From contig JACCEP010000002.1 of NCBI GenBank assembly GCA_013416395.1, forward strand, positions 1 to 64,000: 64,000 nt of DNA, given 5' to 3'. Shown piece by piece: positions 47,684 through 57,928 of the stretch (the stretch's first letter is position 1; each line of letters begins with the position of its first letter). The notes beneath the pieces were generated by a model that had not been told where the DNA came from, made no database searches, and saw only the letters and a program-made list of their open reading frames with translations. Position numbers and translations under genes: made by a program. The stretch comes from Alcaligenaceae bacterium. Lineage in GTDB: Bacteria; Pseudomonadota; Gammaproteobacteria; Burkholderiales; Burkholderiaceae_B.

Positions 47684-48310
47684 ATGTCAGTTTCTACACG
47701 TTTGGTTCGCAGTCATCCCGATCAACTGCTGGTTGGGCTTGTATCGGTTTCCGACAGGGCCTCATCAGGCACATACGAAGACCAGGGCATTCCGACTTTG
47801 CAGTCGTGGCTTTCTGAAGCGCTGGCCGAGGCACCGCAGTTCGAGCGTCGTCTTATCCCGGACGAGCCGGCATTGATCTCCGAAACCCTCATCGATCTGG
47901 TGGATAACATCGGTTGCGATCTGGTGCTTACGACGGGCGGTACGGGGCCGGCACGGCGCGACTGCACCCCTGAAGCAACGCTGGCAGTGGCTACGCGCGA
48001 AATGCCGGGCTTTGGCGAGCAGATGCGTCAGATCAGCCTGCGCTTTGTACCTACGGCCATTCTTTCGCGACAGGTAGCAGTCATCCGTGAAACAGCCGAC
48101 CACGCAGCACTTATCATTAACCTGCCAGGGCAACCCAAGGCCATCAAAGAGACACTTGAGGGCCTTAAGGATGCCGATGGCAAGGTGCTGGCAGCAGGTA
48201 TTTTTGCAGCCGTGCCTTATTGCATAGACCTCATCGGTGGCCCGTACATCGACACACATGATTACATCGTGAAGGCCTTCCGTCCCAAGTCGGCCATTCG
48301 GGTAAAATGA
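47684..48310 (+). CDS. mog: Molybdopterin adenylyltransferase-like protein (Mog/MoaB family)
   Basis: Activates molybdopterin by adenylation before molybdenum insertion by MoeA. From the ATG at 47684 the protein has 208 residues, with VGLVSVSDRASSGTYEDQG, the MPT-binding LVLTTGGTGPARRDCTPEAT and a closing LIINLPGQPKAIKETLEG segment. The open frame extends upstream to 47552 but that part is not family-like. It is placed between an aldehyde dehydrogenase and fba, away from moaCDE at the start of the window. Confidence 0.9.
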   Translation: MSVSTRLVRSHPDQLLVGLVSVSDRASSGTYEDQGIPTLQSWLSEALAEAPQFERRLIPDEPALISETLIDLVDNIGCDLVLTTGGTGPARRDCTPEATLAVATREMPGFGEQMRQISLRFVPTAILSRQVAVIRETADHAALIINLPGQPKAIKETLEGLKDADGKVLAAGIFAAVPYCIDLIGGPYIDTHDYIVKAFRPKSAIRVK

Positions 48311-48349
48311 CCCTAATTACTTAAAATATTGATTTCAGGAGCTTAAACA

Positions 48350-49414
48350 ATGGCCTTAGTTTCCATGCGCCAGCTACTCGACCATGCCGCCGAGCATGGC
48401 TATGGCATCCCCGCATTCAACGTCAACAACCTTGAACAGGTTCAGGCCATTATGGAAGCGGCGTCTCAAACAGACAGCCCGGTCATTATGCAGGCCTCAG
48501 CGGGTGCGCGTAAGTATGCAGGCGAAGGCTTTCTAAAGTACCTTATTCAGGCTGCGGTAGAAACATACCCCAATATCCCGGTTGTCATGCACCAGGATCA
48601 CGGCCAGTCGCCCGCTATCTGTCAGGGTGCTATTGATCTGGGTTTCTCCAGCGTCATGATGGATGGTTCGCTAAAAGAAGATGGTAAAACCATTGCCGAC
48701 TTCGAATACAACATGAACGTTACCCGTCGTGTGGTCGAGATGGCCCATAAGGTCGGCGTTACCGTCGAAGGCGAGCTGGGTTGCCTGGGTTCTCTTGAAA
48801 CCATGAAGGGCGACAAAGAAGACGGTCATGGCGCCGAAGGCACGATGACCATGGAACAGTTGCTTACCGACCCCGAAGAGGCTGCCGAGTTCGTGCGCGC
48901 AACGCAGCTCGACGCACTGGCCATCGCCATCGGTACCAGCCACGGTGCTTACAAGTTCACCCGCAAGCCCACTGGCGACATACTTTCTATTTCGCGTATT
49001 AAAGAAATTCATGCGCGCCTGCCCAACACCCATCTGGTCATGCATGGCAGCTCCAGCGTGCCTCAAGACTTGCTCGCCGAAATCCGCGAGTTTGGCGGCG
49101 ACATGAATGAAACCTACGGCGTGCCTGTCGAAGAAATCCAGGAAGCCATCAAGTTCGGCGTACGCAAGATCAACATCGACACCGATATCCGTCTTGCCAT
49201 GACGGGCGCCATCCGCCGGTTTATGGCCGAGAATCCTGCCAAGTTCGATCCGCGCGAATACCTCAAGCCTGCCCGCGAGGCGGCCAAGCGTATTTGCCTC
49301 GAGCGCTACGAACAGTTCGGCACAGCCGGTAATGCCAGCAAGATCAAGCCCATCGCCCTCGACGAAATGGCTCGTCGATATGCTGCCGGCGAACTGGCTC
49401 AGGTCGTTCAGTAA
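48350..49414 (+). CDS. fba: Fructose-bisphosphate aldolase, class II
   Basis: Zinc-dependent aldolase of 354 residues. Zinc and active-site signatures are [11 protein letters not shown] (about 82-92), [21 protein letters not shown] and [10 protein letters not shown], followed by [18 protein letters not shown]. The long form with the [18 protein letters not shown] insertion is the type found with Calvin/glycolytic genes of beta- and alphaproteobacteria. GGAG precedes the ATG. A terminator follows. Confidence 0.96.
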   Translation: MALVSMRQLLDHAAEHGYGIPAFNVNNLEQVQAIMEAASQTDSPVIMQASAGARKYAGEGFLKYLIQAAVETYPNIPVVMHQDHGQSPAICQGAIDLGFSSVMMDGSLKEDGKTIADFEYNMNVTRRVVEMAHKVGVTVEGELGCLGSLETMKGDKEDGHGAEGTMTMEQLLTDPEEAAEFVRATQLDALAIAIGTSHGAYKFTRKPTGDILSISRIKEIHARLPNTHLVMHGSSSVPQDLLAEIREFGGDMNETYGVPVEEIQEAIKFGVRKINIDTDIRLAMTGAIRRFMAENPAKFDPREYLKPAREAAKRICLERYEQFGTAGNASKIKPIALDEMARRYAAGELAQVVQ

Positions 49415-49441
49415 TGTTTTTGCTGTTTCTCTGACACGCAT

Positions 49442-49475
49442 CCCGCCCGGCCATTGCCGGGCGGGGTGTTTTCTT
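49442..49475 (+). terminator. Terminator between fba and purC
   Basis: CCCGCCCGGC (49442-49451), loop CATT, GCCGGGCGGG (49456-49465), then GTGTTTTCTT. A perfect 10-bp stem with a T-rich tail. It is only 25 nt before the purC start, so some read-through or attenuation is possible. Confidence 0.85.
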
Positions 49476-49489
49476 CTCAAGGATAAACC

Positions 49490-50377
49490 GTGGCGCAGGC
49501 CCTGCATCAATCAACCATTACTTCATTACCCCTGCTGGGCCGTGGCAAAGTTCGCGACATGTATGCGGTAGGCGACGACAAACTGCTCATTGTTGCGTCT
49601 GACCGCATTTCTGCGTTTGACGTCATTCTTGATGACCCTATTCCGGGCAAGGGTGAGGTGCTTACTGCGCTGACCGAGTTCTGGCTGGGCCGGTTGGGCC
49701 ACGTGCTGCCCAACCATGCAACTGGTATTGATCCACAAAGCGTTGTTACGCCGGCAGAGCGCGATCAGGTTATCGGTCGTGCCATGGTGGTCAAACGCCT
49801 TGAGCCCATTATGGTCGAGGCCGTGGCGCGCGGCTATTTAATTGGCTCGGGCTGGAAAGACTACCAGGCTACCGGTGCAATATGCGGCATAGCCTTGCCT
49901 CCGGGGCTCAAGCAGGCAAGCAAGCTGGCTCAACCCATTTTTACTCCTGCCGCCAAAGCAGAGTTTGGGTCTCACGATGAAAATGTTGATTTTGATTTTG
50001 TCGTAAAGCAGGTAGGCAGCGAGCTGGCTGAAGAAATTCGCTCCATTACGCTCAAGCTGTATGCTGAAGCGGCCGAGTTCGCCCGAAGCAAGGGCATTAT
50101 TATTGCTGACACCAAGTTTGAGTTCGGCCTCGATAAAGCAGGTCGCCTGCATCTGATGGACGAAGTGCTCACACCAGACTCCTCACGTTTCTGGCCTGCT
50201 GACCAGTACGCAGAAGGCATTAGCCCACCCTCGTTTGACAAGCAGTTTGTGCGCGATTGGCTCGAAACCCAGCCATGGGACAAAACGCCGCCTGCGCCCA
50301 AGGTGCCTGCAGATGTCATCCAGAAGACCGCTGACAAATATCGCGAGGCCTTGACGCGCCTTACCCAGGGCGACTGA
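49490..50377 (+). CDS. purC: Phosphoribosylaminoimidazole-succinocarboxamide synthase PurC
   Basis: Ligates CAIR with aspartate in purine synthesis. The 295-residue protein has [25 protein letters not shown]-type opening ([19 protein letters not shown]), [20 protein letters not shown] and [14 protein letters not shown]...[12 protein letters not shown]. The start is GTG at 49490 with AAGGA 8 nt upstream. It is followed by purE and purK. Confidence 0.97.
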   Translation: MAQALHQSTITSLPLLGRGKVRDMYAVGDDKLLIVASDRISAFDVILDDPIPGKGEVLTALTEFWLGRLGHVLPNHATGIDPQSVVTPAERDQVIGRAMVVKRLEPIMVEAVARGYLIGSGWKDYQATGAICGIALPPGLKQASKLAQPIFTPAAKAEFGSHDENVDFDFVVKQVGSELAEEIRSITLKLYAEAAEFARSKGIIIADTKFEFGLDKAGRLHLMDEVLTPDSSRFWPADQYAEGISPPSFDKQFVRDWLETQPWDKTPPAPKVPADVIQKTADKYREALTRLTQGD

Positions 50378-50440
50378 TACCGCCAGAGGGCGTGGTCGGG
50401 GCCGCCGCCCTGATCTAACCCCATTTTTACCGACACGCAT

Positions 50441-50995
50441 ATGACCGAACAGACAGGGCGTTACACGCCAGATCAGACACCACTCACGACTCGCATTGGC
50501 CAGGGCACAGCAGCGCCCGTGGCCGGCATTATCATGGGCTCCTCCAGCGACTGGGACATCATGAAGCATGCCGTAGCAGTGCTCGAAGAGTTCGGCATTG
50601 CGCACGAGGTGCGCGTGGTTTCTGCTCATCGCATGCCGCACGATATGGTTGAGTATGGTGCCAGCGCTACTGAGCGAGGGTTGCGGGGCATTATTGCAGG
50701 GGCAGGCGGGGCGGCGCATTTGCCAGGCATGATGGCCGCACTTACGCCTGTGCCCGTTTTTGGGGTGCCGGTGCCGTCGCGTTATTTGCGCGGTGAAGAC
50801 TCCTTGCTTTCCATCGTACAGATGCCCAAAGGGGTGCCGGTCGCCACCTTTGCCATTGGCGAGGCAGGGGCCGCCAACGCAGCACTCCACCTTGTGGCCT
50901 GCGTGGCCACCACCGATGACGCGTTGCGCGAAAAGCTGGTTGCATACAGGGCAAAACAAACCGATGCCGCGCGCGCCATGGTGGTGCCGGTATGA
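50441..50995 (+). CDS. purE: N5-carboxyaminoimidazole ribonucleotide mutase PurE
   Basis: Converts N5-CAIR to CAIR. The 184-residue protein has the class I PurE motifs [26 protein letters not shown] and [13 protein letters not shown], and the [22 protein letters not shown] segment. About 22 extra N-terminal residues precede the conserved domain. Its stop overlaps the purK start by 4 nt. Confidence 0.96.
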   Translation: MTEQTGRYTPDQTPLTTRIGQGTAAPVAGIIMGSSSDWDIMKHAVAVLEEFGIAHEVRVVSAHRMPHDMVEYGASATERGLRGIIAGAGGAAHLPGMMAALTPVPVFGVPVPSRYLRGEDSLLSIVQMPKGVPVATFAIGEAGAANAALHLVACVATTDDALREKLVAYRAKQTDAARAMVVPV

Positions 50996-52170
50996 CGCGC
51001 TCCGCCACAACACCTGTAGTGTCGGGCAGCTGGCTCGGCATGCTTGGAGGCGGGCAATTGGGGCGTATGTTTTGTCATGCGGCGCAAAGCCTGGGTTACA
51101 AGGTGGCTGTGCTTGATCCCGCTGAAAATAGCCCTGCCGGGTCGGTTGCAGAGTGCCATATCAGGGCGGGTTATACAGACGCCGAGGCCCTGGCTCGTCT
51201 GTCGTCCATGTGCGACGCAGTCAGTACCGAGTTCGAGAATGTGCCCGCCGAGAGTCTGCGCATACTGGCGCATGGCACGCGGGTCAGCCCGGGTGCTGAC
51301 GCGGTGGCCATTGTGCAAGATCGTATTCTCGAAAAAGCCTTCATCCAGGGTACTGGCGTGCCGGTTGCACCTCATGTGGCCGTGCAAGACCAGGCCGATA
51401 TTGTCTCCGCGCCCGATGCACTCTTTCCAGGCATTCTCAAGGTAGCCAGGCTCGGTTACGACGGAAAAGGGCAGGCGCGTGTCAAAACGCGCGATGAGGC
51501 CCTGGCCGCGTTCAGGCAGTTTGAGGGTGCGAGTTGCGTGCTTGAGGCCATGCTGCCGCTGGCGTTTGAATTATCTGTTGTCGTGGCCCGGGGCCATGAT
51601 GGCCAGACCGTGCTTTATCCGGCTGCGCGCAATGAGCATCGTGACGGCATTCTCGCTGTATCGACGGTCGATGCGTCCCAAAGTGGTGGTGACATTGATG
51701 CCCAGGCCGGTGCCGCCGCCGTGCGCATCGATGAAGCGCTTGGCTACGTAGGTGTGCTGTGCGTAGAGTTTTTTGTGCTTGAAGACGGTAGCCTGATCAT
51801 CAACGAGATCGCACCGCGCCCGCACAACAGCGGCCACTACACCATGAATGCTTGCGTAACGAGCCAGTTCGAACAGCAGGTGCGTGCCATGACTGGTATG
51901 CCCTTGGGCACTACGCAGTGTCTGGCCAGCGTCGTCATGCTTAACGTAATGGGCGATATCTGGTTTGACCCCGCCAGCGGTCATCAGCGCGAACCCGACT
52001 GGGCGTCAGTGCTTGGCGTACCGGGCGCTTGCCTGCATTTGTATGGCAAGACCGAGCCGCGCCAAGGGCGCAAAATGGGGCATATAAATATACTCGGCCA
52101 CACGCTGGCCGATGCGCAGGCGGCAGCCGGGCACGTGGCAGCGGCCCTGGGCATTGACTATCAATCATGA
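50992..52170 (+). CDS. purK: N5-carboxyaminoimidazole ribonucleotide synthase PurK
   Basis: ATP-grasp enzyme of 392 residues that makes N5-CAIR from AIR, ATP and bicarbonate. The N-terminal nucleotide-binding motif is [17 protein letters not shown]; the ATP-grasp part has [43 protein letters not shown]. Coupled to purE upstream (ATGA) and to tsaC downstream (ATGA). Confidence 0.96.
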   Translation: MTRSATTPVVSGSWLGMLGGGQLGRMFCHAAQSLGYKVAVLDPAENSPAGSVAECHIRAGYTDAEALARLSSMCDAVSTEFENVPAESLRILAHGTRVSPGADAVAIVQDRILEKAFIQGTGVPVAPHVAVQDQADIVSAPDALFPGILKVARLGYDGKGQARVKTRDEALAAFRQFEGASCVLEAMLPLAFELSVVVARGHDGQTVLYPAARNEHRDGILAVSTVDASQSGGDIDAQAGAAAVRIDEALGYVGVLCVEFFVLEDGSLIINEIAPRPHNSGHYTMNACVTSQFEQQVRAMTGMPLGTTQCLASVVMLNVMGDIWFDPASGHQREPDWASVLGVPGACLHLYGKTEPRQGRKMGHINILGHTLADAQAAAGHVAAALGIDYQS

Positions 52171-53210
52171 ATTCGCCCGATATGTCACGCCTGTTGGCGC
52201 AGGCAGCACAAAAGCTGGCCGCTGGCGGGCTGGTGGCGTTTCCCACCGAAACCGTTTATGGGCTGGGTGGCGACGCCGAGAACCCTGATGCGATTGCCGC
52301 CATCTATGCGGCCAAGGGCCGGCCCGCTAATCATCCCGTCATTGTTCATGTAGCGCCCGAAGCCGACCTGACTTATTGGGCTGCGTCCATACCGGCCGAG
52401 GCCCGTGCATTGATACAGGCGTTCTGGCCCGGTCCGCTTACGCTTATTCTTCCGCGAGCCAGTCATATTCCTGCCGCTGTCAGTGGCGGGCAAAGCAGTG
52501 TAGGTTTGCGCTGCCCTTCGCACCCCGTGGCTCAGGCATTGTTACGTGAATTTGCGCGCCTGAAGCCGAGTGGTCAGGGTGGGGTGGCTGCACCGTCGGC
52601 CAATAAGTTCGGGCAGGTGTCGCCGACGCAGGCTGCCCATGTGCGTGCCGAGTTTCCCGAACTGGGTGAAGATCGCCTGATGGTGCTGGAAGGTGGGCCT
52701 TCAAACGTAGGCATTGAGTCAACCATTGTGGATGTATCGCGCCTGGATGACGGCATCGGGCCTGTATTGTTGCGTCCAGGGCATATTACGGCCGAACAGC
52801 TTGCAGGTGTGCTGGGCAAGCCGCCTGCGCGGCCCGATGCCTCCGCCCCCAGGGTTTCTGGCTCGCTCAAGGCGCATTATGCGCCCCACACGCCGTTGCG
52901 GCTGGTGACGCGCGCTCAGGTGCTGGCCATGGCGCGTAATGCGTTGATGCCATCGCATGCCGAAAATCGTCGCGTGGTGGCACTGGTGTTTGAAGCCCCC
53001 CCCGATGCGTCGGCAAGCCATATTGATTGGCGGGTCTGCTCGTGTGACCCAGCGCTTTTTGCCCGTGACCTCTACGCAGTGCTGAGGGCGCTCGATGCCC
53101 AGGATTACGACTGCATCTATATCGAGCAACCGCCTGGCACGGAAGCCTGGCGCGCGGTTAATGACCGTATAGGGCGAGCTGCTGCTGCATTTGGCTCATC
53201 TGGCACGTAA
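52167..53210 (+). CDS. L-threonylcarbamoyladenylate synthase (Sua5/YwlC type)
   Basis: Makes the threonylcarbamoyl-AMP intermediate for t6A37 of tRNA. The 347-residue length indicates the two-domain Sua5 form: a YrdC/TsaC domain (about 8-205, with GGLVAFPTETVYGLGGDA, KGRPANHPVIVHV and APSANKFGQVSPT) and a C-terminal Sua5 domain (about 220-345) joined by a SGSLKAHYAPHTPL linker. It is coupled to purK by a 4-nt overlap, though it has no role in purine synthesis. Confidence 0.94.
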   Translation: MNSPDMSRLLAQAAQKLAAGGLVAFPTETVYGLGGDAENPDAIAAIYAAKGRPANHPVIVHVAPEADLTYWAASIPAEARALIQAFWPGPLTLILPRASHIPAAVSGGQSSVGLRCPSHPVAQALLREFARLKPSGQGGVAAPSANKFGQVSPTQAAHVRAEFPELGEDRLMVLEGGPSNVGIESTIVDVSRLDDGIGPVLLRPGHITAEQLAGVLGKPPARPDASAPRVSGSLKAHYAPHTPLRLVTRAQVLAMARNALMPSHAENRRVVALVFEAPPDASASHIDWRVCSCDPALFARDLYAVLRALDAQDYDCIYIEQPPGTEAWRAVNDRIGRAAAAFGSSGT

Positions 53211-53280
53211 CAGATTTTTTGTGTGTCAGTGGATGCCACGTATTGAGGCGGGAGAACGTGACAGCGATATATTGGCCAAA

Positions 53281-53340
53281 GCCAATAGTCATACCCAATA
53301 GTCAGGGCCAGTAGTCATACCCAATAGTCAGGGCCAATAT
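53281..53340. repeat. 13-bp tandem repeat (about 4.4 copies) upstream of the MaoC gene
   Basis: CCAATAGTCATAC (53282), CCAATAGTCAGGG (53295), CCAGTAGTCATAC (53308), CCAATAGTCAGGG (53321) and a partial CCAATAT (53334). Units alternate in type, giving a 26-bp higher-order period. It lies 150-210 nt before the MaoC start. The rest of 53211-53492 shows no gene. Confidence 0.85.
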
Positions 53341-53492
53341 AATGCCGTCTTTGTCTATTCGTGCTCACCCAAATTCGCAACAAAATTGCTTCAAGGGTAA
53401 ACTGTAAGGTTGGCCTGTCAATAATAAGTTTAGCCCGGGCAGACCTTGTCATCTGCCTCATTTTCGTATTGGGCTTACCCGGAGTAGTGTTC

Positions 53493-53939
53493 ATGAAATT
53501 CAGTGAATTCAAAGTCGGTATGGTGATTGAGCACCCGCCGGTGATGGTTGATGAGGCCGAAATGCTGGCCTTTGCCAAGGCCTATGACCCCCAGTGGTTT
53601 CATGTGGATGCCGAGCGTGCCCATGAGGGCCGATGGGATGGCCTGATTGCCAGCGGTTGGCTGACTTGCTCGCTGGCCATGCGAATGGCAGTAGATGTTG
53701 TATTGCATGACTCTGAGTCATTTGGTTCGCCAGGCCTCGAAAAGCTGCGTTGGCTCCACCCTGTGCGGGCCGGTGATGCCTTGCGACTTGAAGCCGTGGT
53801 CAACTCGGTGCGTACGTCTGAAACGCGTAAAGAGCTCGGAATTGTGCGCTGGGCCTGGCGCCTGTACAACCAGCGGGACGAGCAGGTGCTCGACGCAGAA
53901 GTTACCAGCTTGTTTGACCTGAAAACATCGACCCAGTAA
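53493..53939 (+). CDS. MaoC-family dehydratase (R-hydratase-like)
   Basis: 148-residue hot-dog-fold protein. The hydratase signature is visible as AFAKAYDPQWFHVDAERA (Asp and His of the catalytic dyad in YDPQWFHVD), followed by GLIASGWLTCSLAMRM and LHPVRAGDALRLEAVV. Such enzymes hydrate enoyl-CoA esters. The ATG at 53493 has CGGAG upstream and starts exactly at the conserved MKFSEFKVGM; the longer frame from 53361 is not family-like. Substrate unknown. Confidence 0.9.
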   Translation: MKFSEFKVGMVIEHPPVMVDEAEMLAFAKAYDPQWFHVDAERAHEGRWDGLIASGWLTCSLAMRMAVDVVLHDSESFGSPGLEKLRWLHPVRAGDALRLEAVVNSVRTSETRKELGIVRWAWRLYNQRDEQVLDAEVTSLFDLKTSTQ

Positions 53940-54195
53940 ACCGCCGTGAAATAGCACGGGGGACGGTAGATGCCAATGTGCGAAAGGGCGGCGACGCCTG
54001 TCTGTTGACAGGCCGTCAGGCGCCGGCCGCCGCCCTGGGCGGTCAGGCAATATAAAACGCTGGCCGCTTTGCTTAAACAATAGTGCTTGGTGGCCTGCAA
54101 TAGGCTGACCACACTTGCCTGGCTAGAATGTGCCGGCTGCCGCGTCTGCACGGCAGATCGACGGGCCAATAAACTCGTTGTTAAAAGTTTGTCAT

Positions 54196-55425
54196 TTAGC
54201 CGAAGAACCAGTAGCAGATGCCAATAGAAGCCAGCACGCCCGCCAGATCGGCCAGCAGCGCGCAGCCCACTGCGTGCCGCGCGCGCTGTATGCCTACCGC
54301 GCCAAAATAAACAGCCAGCACATAAAACGTGGTTTCGGTACTGCCTTGCACCGTTGCGGCGAGCAGGGCAGGAAAGCTGTCTACCCCAAAATGCTGCATG
54401 GTTTCGATAAGCAGCGCACGTGCCGCACTGCCTGAGAAAGGCTTGGCCAGGGCGGTGGGCAGGGCGTCGATAAAACGGGTATCCAGGTTGAGCCCCGTGG
54501 CAGCCCAGCGGATGGCGTCAAGCGCAGCATCAAGTGCGCCAGAGGCTCTTAGCACGCCAATGGCGCACAGCATGGCGACAAGATAGGGCAACAGGCTTTT
54601 TGCGATATCAAAGCCTTCTTTGGCGCCTTCGACAAAACACTCGTAGACGGCAACCTTTTTATACGCCCCGACGATCAGAAACAGCATGATGATGGAGAAC
54701 AGCGCAAGGTTGCCCGTGAGTGAAGAAAACGTCGCAATCGCAGCCGTGCTGAGCGTGGCCAGTACCGCCATGAACGTGCCCAGTATCAGCACCAGACCGC
54801 CCAACCACAACAGAACGACGGGGTCTTGCAGGCGGATACGCTGCATGACCGCTACAGACAGCAGCCCAACCAGTGATGATGCCGAGGTGGCCAGCAGAAT
54901 GGGCAAAAACACCATGGTGGGGTCAGGGGCACCTTGCTGGGCGCGGTACATAAAAATAGTGACCGGCAGCAGTGTCAGCGACGAAGAGTTAAGCACCAGA
55001 AAAAGAATCTGGGCATTGGTGGCGGTTTTTGGCTCGGGGTTGAGGCTTTGCAACGCTCGCATGGCGCGCAAGCCGATTGGCGTTGCCGCATTGTCCAGAC
55101 CCAGGCCGTTGGCGGCAAAGTTAAGCGTGATCAGGCCCAGCGCCGGGTGGCCTGCAGGTACGCCAGGCATCAGTCGCCGGAACAGCGGTGCCAGCAGTTG
55201 CCCAAGCTTTTCCACCAGACCGGCCGCTTCGGCAATACGCAAAAAACCCAGCCAAAGTGTCAATGTGCCAAACAGCAGAATCATCACTTGCACTGACAGA
55301 TCAGCCATGTCGAACAGACTGCGTACGATACGACCGAATACCTCGGCGTCATGCAGCACGACCCACTGGAACAGGCCAGAGATCGAAGCGACAATAAAAA
55401 AGGCAAGCCAGAGCGTATTGAGCAT
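54196..55425 (-). CDS. Fused SpmA-SpmB membrane protein (nucleoside-recognition/gate domains)
   Basis: 409-residue polytopic membrane protein. The N-half (about 1-200) matches spore maturation protein A, with LITLNFAANGLGLDNAATPIGLRAM and LVLNSSSLTLLPVTI; the C-half (about 225-409) matches SpmB, with LFLIVGAYKKVAVYECFVEGAKEGF, AKPFSGSAARALL and TVQGSTETTFYVLAVYFGAVG. In Bacillus these are two genes; the fusion occurs in many non-sporulating Gram-negatives, where the function is unknown, possibly small-molecule transport. It is divergent from the fadE-like gene. Confidence 0.9.
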   Translation of the reverse strand: MLNTLWLAFFIVASISGLFQWVVLHDAEVFGRIVRSLFDMADLSVQVMILLFGTLTLWLGFLRIAEAAGLVEKLGQLLAPLFRRLMPGVPAGHPALGLITLNFAANGLGLDNAATPIGLRAMRALQSLNPEPKTATNAQILFLVLNSSSLTLLPVTIFMYRAQQGAPDPTMVFLPILLATSASSLVGLLSVAVMQRIRLQDPVVLLWLGGLVLILGTFMAVLATLSTAAIATFSSLTGNLALFSIIMLFLIVGAYKKVAVYECFVEGAKEGFDIAKSLLPYLVAMLCAIGVLRASGALDAALDAIRWAATGLNLDTRFIDALPTALAKPFSGSAARALLIETMQHFGVDSFPALLAATVQGSTETTFYVLAVYFGAVGIQRARHAVGCALLADLAGVLASIGICYWFFG

Positions 55426-55535
55426 GGCGGTGTGCAGGGCGTTTGGTTGGCAGCCATGATTGTCGCAGACTTCACTGCCGCCCGTGTTTCGAGGGATAAT
55501 GGTTTTATCGAATTGTGTTGTTTATGGGGGGCTGT

Positions 55536-57758
55536 ATGAACTGGAGAGCCTGGCGTCGCCGGTGGTTAACCGAGCCGCTGTATCGCATGGGGCGCAAAGC
55601 CATGCCATCGCTGTCGGCAACAGAGCAAGAGGCGATTGATGCGGGTGATGTCTGGTGGGACGCACAGCTGTTTTCGGGCAAGCCCGATTGGGATGCATTG
55701 CTGGATCTTCCGCCTGTTACGTTAACGGCTGATGAACAGGCCTTTATCGACGGGCCGCTGGCCCAGTTGTGCAGCATGCTGAACGACTGGCAAATTAGCT
55801 GGAAAGACGCCGACCTGCCGCCTGATGTATGGGCTTTTATGAAGCAGCAGGGTTTCTTTGGCATGATTATTCCCAAAGAGTACGACGGGCTTGGGTTTTC
55901 GCCGTATGCGCATTCTGAGGTCGTGCGTCAGTTGTCCGTGCGCTCCGTGACAGCGGGCGTCACCGTCATGGTGCCCAACTCGCTGGGCCCAGGCGAGTTG
56001 CTGATGCAATTTGGCACCCCTGAGCAGCGTAGCTATTGGCTGCCGCGTCTGGCGCGTGGTGAAGAAATTCCCTGCTTTGGTCTTACCAGCCCAGAGGCAG
56101 GCTCCGACGCCGCATCCATGACCGACACTGGCGTTGTCTGCATGCAGGATGTCGAGGGCGAACCCACGTTGGGTATTCGTCTTAACTGGCGCAAACGCTA
56201 CATCACGCTGAGCCCGGTGGCCACGGTGCTGGGGCTTGCCTTCAAACTTTCTGACCCTGATGGCTTGCTCGGAGACGAAAAAGAACCGGGTATTTCCGTG
56301 GCGCTGGTGCCTACCCATTTGCCGGGTGTTGTTACAGGCCGTCGTCATCTTCCCGCAGGGCAGGCTTTTCTTAATGGCCCGACTGAAGGGCACGATGTGT
56401 TCGTGCCCATAGATGCACTTATCGGGGGGCCTGAAAAGGCCGGGCAGGGCTGGAAGATGCTAATGAGTGCGCTGGCGGCAGGGCGAGGTATTTCGTTGCC
56501 ATCACTGTCGGCAGCCGCGTGCGTATTTACGGCGCATGTTTCAGGGGCCTATGCGCGTGTGCGTTCGCAGTTTGGCATACCGGTGGGTCGGTTCGAAGGT
56601 ATTAAAGAGCGCTTGGGCCAGTTGGCCGCCAATGCGTACGTGGTCGAAGCGGCGCGGCGCTGCACAATGGCGGGCCTGCAAACGGGTTTGAAACCGGCTG
56701 TGGTGTCGGCCATTATGAAGCTGCATGCCACCGAGCGCATGCGGCAATCGGTTAACGATGCCATGGACATCCATGCTGGCAAAGCCGTTATTGACGGGCC
56801 CAGCAACTATCTGAGCAATCTGTACCGCGCTGTGCCCGTGGCCATCACGGTCGAAGGCGCCAATATTCTTACGCGCAATCTTATTGTGTTTGGTCAGGGG
56901 GCGGTGCGCGCCCACCCATACCTCATGCGAGAAATTCTCGCGCTCAATAATCCCGACCGGGCTGCAGGCGAAGACGATTTTGATGCCGTGCTCTGGCAGC
57001 ATTTGGGGCATAGTTTCAAGAACGCCTTGCGCGCCATCGGCATGGGCTGGACGGCGGGAAAACTGGGCAGTTCACCCAAGGGTGCGGGTGCGGCGGCGCC
57101 CCTGTACCGTGAAATGGGGCGTTGGACGTCGGCGTTTGCGCTGGTGTCTGAAATGGCCCTGGTTACGCTGGGTGGCGAGCTCAAGCGCAAGGAAATGATT
57201 TCAGCCCGCCTGGGAGATGTTCTTTCCGAGCTTTACCTGTTGTCGGCGGTACTCAAGCGATGGCGTGATGAGGGTTGTCACGAAGCCGATCTGCCGCTGC
57301 TGCATCTTTGCATGCAACAAGGCTTTTCGACTATAGACCGGCGCATGGGCGAAGTGCTAAGCAACCTTCCATCACGGCCTGTTGCGTGGGTGCTGCGGCT
57401 GCTTGTGCTTCCGCCATGGTCGCATGCGCGCGCGCCATCAGACCGCACCACCATGGCGTGTGCAGACATTCTGCTCGAGCCCTCCACGGCACGCGACCGT
57501 TTGGTGGGCGCTGTCTGGGATGGTCACGACAGCAGCAGTGTCGAGCAGTTGGAGCGCGCTTTCCAGCTGGTGGTCGATGCGCAGCCTGTGCTTGACCGCA
57601 TACGGCAGGGCGGGCTGCACGATTGGCGTGTTGCCCATGAGCGTGGTGCCATTAGCGACGCGCAGGCCGGTGTGCTCAAAGCGGCTGAAGAGGCTGTCGC
57701 TGCCGTCATTGAGGTAGATGACTTTGCGTTTGATGAGCTGGCCCGGGCGCATGTTTAA
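55536..57758 (+). CDS. fadE: FadE-type acyl-CoA dehydrogenase
   Basis: First enzyme of fatty acid beta-oxidation. From the ATG at 55536 it has 740 residues: an acyl-CoA dehydrogenase core (about 70-470, with GFFGMIIPKEYDGLGFSPYA, CFGLTSPEAGSDAASM, GRFEGIKERLGQLAANAYV and VEGANILTRNLIVFGQGA) and the FadE-specific C-terminal domain (about 475-735, LFDEL-like end). It is shorter than E. coli FadE (814) mainly because the N-terminal membrane helices are missing, so it should be soluble or peripheral. GGGGG precedes the ATG; an earlier TTG at 55515 is possible. Confidence 0.92.
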   Translation: MNWRAWRRRWLTEPLYRMGRKAMPSLSATEQEAIDAGDVWWDAQLFSGKPDWDALLDLPPVTLTADEQAFIDGPLAQLCSMLNDWQISWKDADLPPDVWAFMKQQGFFGMIIPKEYDGLGFSPYAHSEVVRQLSVRSVTAGVTVMVPNSLGPGELLMQFGTPEQRSYWLPRLARGEEIPCFGLTSPEAGSDAASMTDTGVVCMQDVEGEPTLGIRLNWRKRYITLSPVATVLGLAFKLSDPDGLLGDEKEPGISVALVPTHLPGVVTGRRHLPAGQAFLNGPTEGHDVFVPIDALIGGPEKAGQGWKMLMSALAAGRGISLPSLSAAACVFTAHVSGAYARVRSQFGIPVGRFEGIKERLGQLAANAYVVEAARRCTMAGLQTGLKPAVVSAIMKLHATERMRQSVNDAMDIHAGKAVIDGPSNYLSNLYRAVPVAITVEGANILTRNLIVFGQGAVRAHPYLMREILALNNPDRAAGEDDFDAVLWQHLGHSFKNALRAIGMGWTAGKLGSSPKGAGAAAPLYREMGRWTSAFALVSEMALVTLGGELKRKEMISARLGDVLSELYLLSAVLKRWRDEGCHEADLPLLHLCMQQGFSTIDRRMGEVLSNLPSRPVAWVLRLLVLPPWSHARAPSDRTTMACADILLEPSTARDRLVGAVWDGHDSSSVEQLERAFQLVVDAQPVLDRIRQGGLHDWRVAHERGAISDAQAGVLKAAEEAVAAVIEVDDFAFDELARAHV

Positions 57759-57839
57759 TGGGTGCAACAAGCGCCTGTCTGGCAAGGCGCTAAAGTAAAG
57801 CCCTGTCTTGCGTTGTTGTAGTGTGCGATGCAAACAAAG

Positions 57840-57873
57840 CGGCCAGATCAACCCTATGTGGTTGATCTGGCCG
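57840..57873. terminator. Convergent terminator between the fadE-type gene and gloA
   Basis: CGGCCAGATCAACC (57840-57853), loop CTATGT, GGTTGATCTGGCCG (57860-57873): a perfect 14-bp stem. A second stem, GCCCCG/CGGGGC with a 4-nt loop (57898-57913), lies next to the gloA stop. Neither has a clear T-run. Confidence 0.75.
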
Positions 57874-57928
57874 GTACGCTGACTGAGTGAACGATAAGCC
57901 CCGCGCACGGGGCGGGGGAGGTTGTCCG

